A stretch of DNA of 6,987 nucleotides from an uncultured beta proteobacterium (GTDB taxonomy: Bacteria > Pseudomonadota > Gammaproteobacteria > Burkholderiales > Rhodocyclaceae), in the NCBI GenBank assembly GCA_903916205.1, contig CAIWVX010000306.1, positions 1 to 6,987 of the forward strand. The letters are read 5' to 3'. Below the pieces are notes generated by a model. It was not told the origin of the DNA. It saw only the letters and a list, made by a program, of their open reading frames with translations, and did no database searches. Each line of letters opens with the position of its first letter. The stretch's first letter is position 1. A program made the translations under genes and the position numbers. Below, piece by piece: positions 6,702-6,987 of this stretch.

Positions 6702-6717
6702 CTAAATGAGATCGCCC

Positions 6718-6987
6718 ATGGACAATTTTATCCCAACCCAGCTTCGTTTTCCCTCCAGTGCCGGATTTACGGTCCGGGCCGACTTTGGTGGTGGCGAGAT
6801 ATCCTCCGATTTTGGTGCTCTGCGGCTACGCGGGACAGACCTGCGCGTTGGCCTGATTCCCCGCTTGGTAAGTGCGATTTACGACACGCGCCACGCCTCG
6901 TACATTGATCACTCGTTGGCCGATCTACTGCGCCAGCGGATTTTCCAGACCGCCTGCGGGTACGCCGACGGCAACAACGCCAACACC
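6718..6987 (+). CDS. IS1380-family transposase (N-terminal part)
   Basis: The frame opens with ATG at 6718 and stays open for 90 codons to the window edge, so the gene continues beyond it. The N-terminus matches the IS1380-family pattern as I know it: a short lead, then V-x-x-DFGGGEISSDFGALRLR at 19-38, TDLRVGLIPRLVSAIYDTRHASYIDHS at 40-66, and LLRQRIFQTACGYADGNN at 70-87. These are the family's D-F/Y-x-G-G-x-[IV]-S-S-D-x-G-A-L-x-L-R and R-Q-R-[IV]-x-x-x-x-x-G-Y-x-D-x-N signatures. Complete members are about 420-480 residues with a DDE catalytic domain, whose catalytic residues lie outside the window. A weak GAG ribosome-binding site lies 7 nt before the start. Whether the transposase is intact cannot be judged. 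The element moves by cut-and-paste or copy-in transposition and can drive neighbouring genes, as ISEcp1 of this family does. Confidence 0.87.
   Translation, partial: MDNFIPTQLRFPSSAGFTVRADFGGGEISSDFGALRLRGTDLRVGLIPRLVSAIYDTRHASYIDHSLADLLRQRIFQTACGYADGNNANT
6718..6987 (+). mobile_element. IS1380-family insertion sequence, left part
   Basis: The transposase marks an insertion sequence that enters the window from the right. The left terminal inverted repeat must lie within about 6534-6717 but cannot be placed, because the matching right end and the target duplication are outside the window. Only the transposase part is therefore given as the extent. The intact dsbC reading frame shows that the insertion did not interrupt that gene. 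Confidence 0.75.

Larger units (their letters stand above)
6429..6717. other. Non-coding spacer between dsbC and the IS transposase
   Basis: This 289-bp stretch separates two divergent genes and carries no convincing coding frame. It must hold the dsbC promoter (minus strand, probably within 6440-6530) and, on its right side, the left end and leader of the IS1380-family element. Visible structures are a strong palindrome at 6513-6533 and a small hairpin at 6688-6701. No sigma-70 promoter with both hexamers well matched was found by eye in either direction. A TATAGT at 6664-6669 upstream of the transposase could be a -10 box, but no good -35 sits at the right distance. Confidence 0.6.

Noticed and set aside
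1..6987. A new defence, secretion or biosynthetic system
   Set aside because: All sizeable genes fall into known housekeeping families with normal lengths and intact motifs; apart from the IS nothing has accessory character.

Overview
This window looks like core chromosome of a Betaproteobacterium. That rests on the gene order, with lytic transglycosylase, NDUFA9-like reductase, glutathione S-transferase and CCA-adding enzyme in a row and a divergent folate-salvage gene, and on protein sequences that resemble that class. The genus cannot be fixed from sequence alone; base composition is moderate, roughly half GC by eye. An IS1380-family insertion sequence begins at the right edge.

Layout from left to right. 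Positions 1-141 (+) hold the C-terminal end of a short YjfB-like putative motility protein. Positions 5005 down to 186 (-) hold a four-gene co-directional cluster: slt (periplasmic soluble lytic transglycosylase), an NAD(P)-binding NDUFA9-like SDR protein, a glutathione S-transferase family protein, and cca. The gaps between these genes are only 20 to about 40 bp, which suggests one transcript. Positions 5049-5675 (+) hold 5-formyltetrahydrofolate cyclo-ligase, divergent from slt with only 43 bp between the chosen starts. Positions 6428-5706 (-) hold a DsbC-type periplasmic disulfide isomerase with signal peptide and CGYC active site. Positions 6429-6717 are non-coding and contain a strong palindrome of the ATTCCC...GGGAAT type plus a small leader hairpin. 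From 6718 to the window end (+) lies the N-terminal part of an IS1380-family transposase.

The genes do housekeeping work: tRNA 3'-end maturation and repair, peptidoglycan turnover, one-carbon metabolism, and periplasmic disulfide quality control. I see no CRISPR array, tRNA or rRNA gene, toxin-antitoxin pair, defence cassette or clearly undescribed system. The points most worth a second look are the palindrome beside the IS, the mixed-function operon, the cca start that lacks a ribosome-binding site, and the compact slt/folate divergent region.
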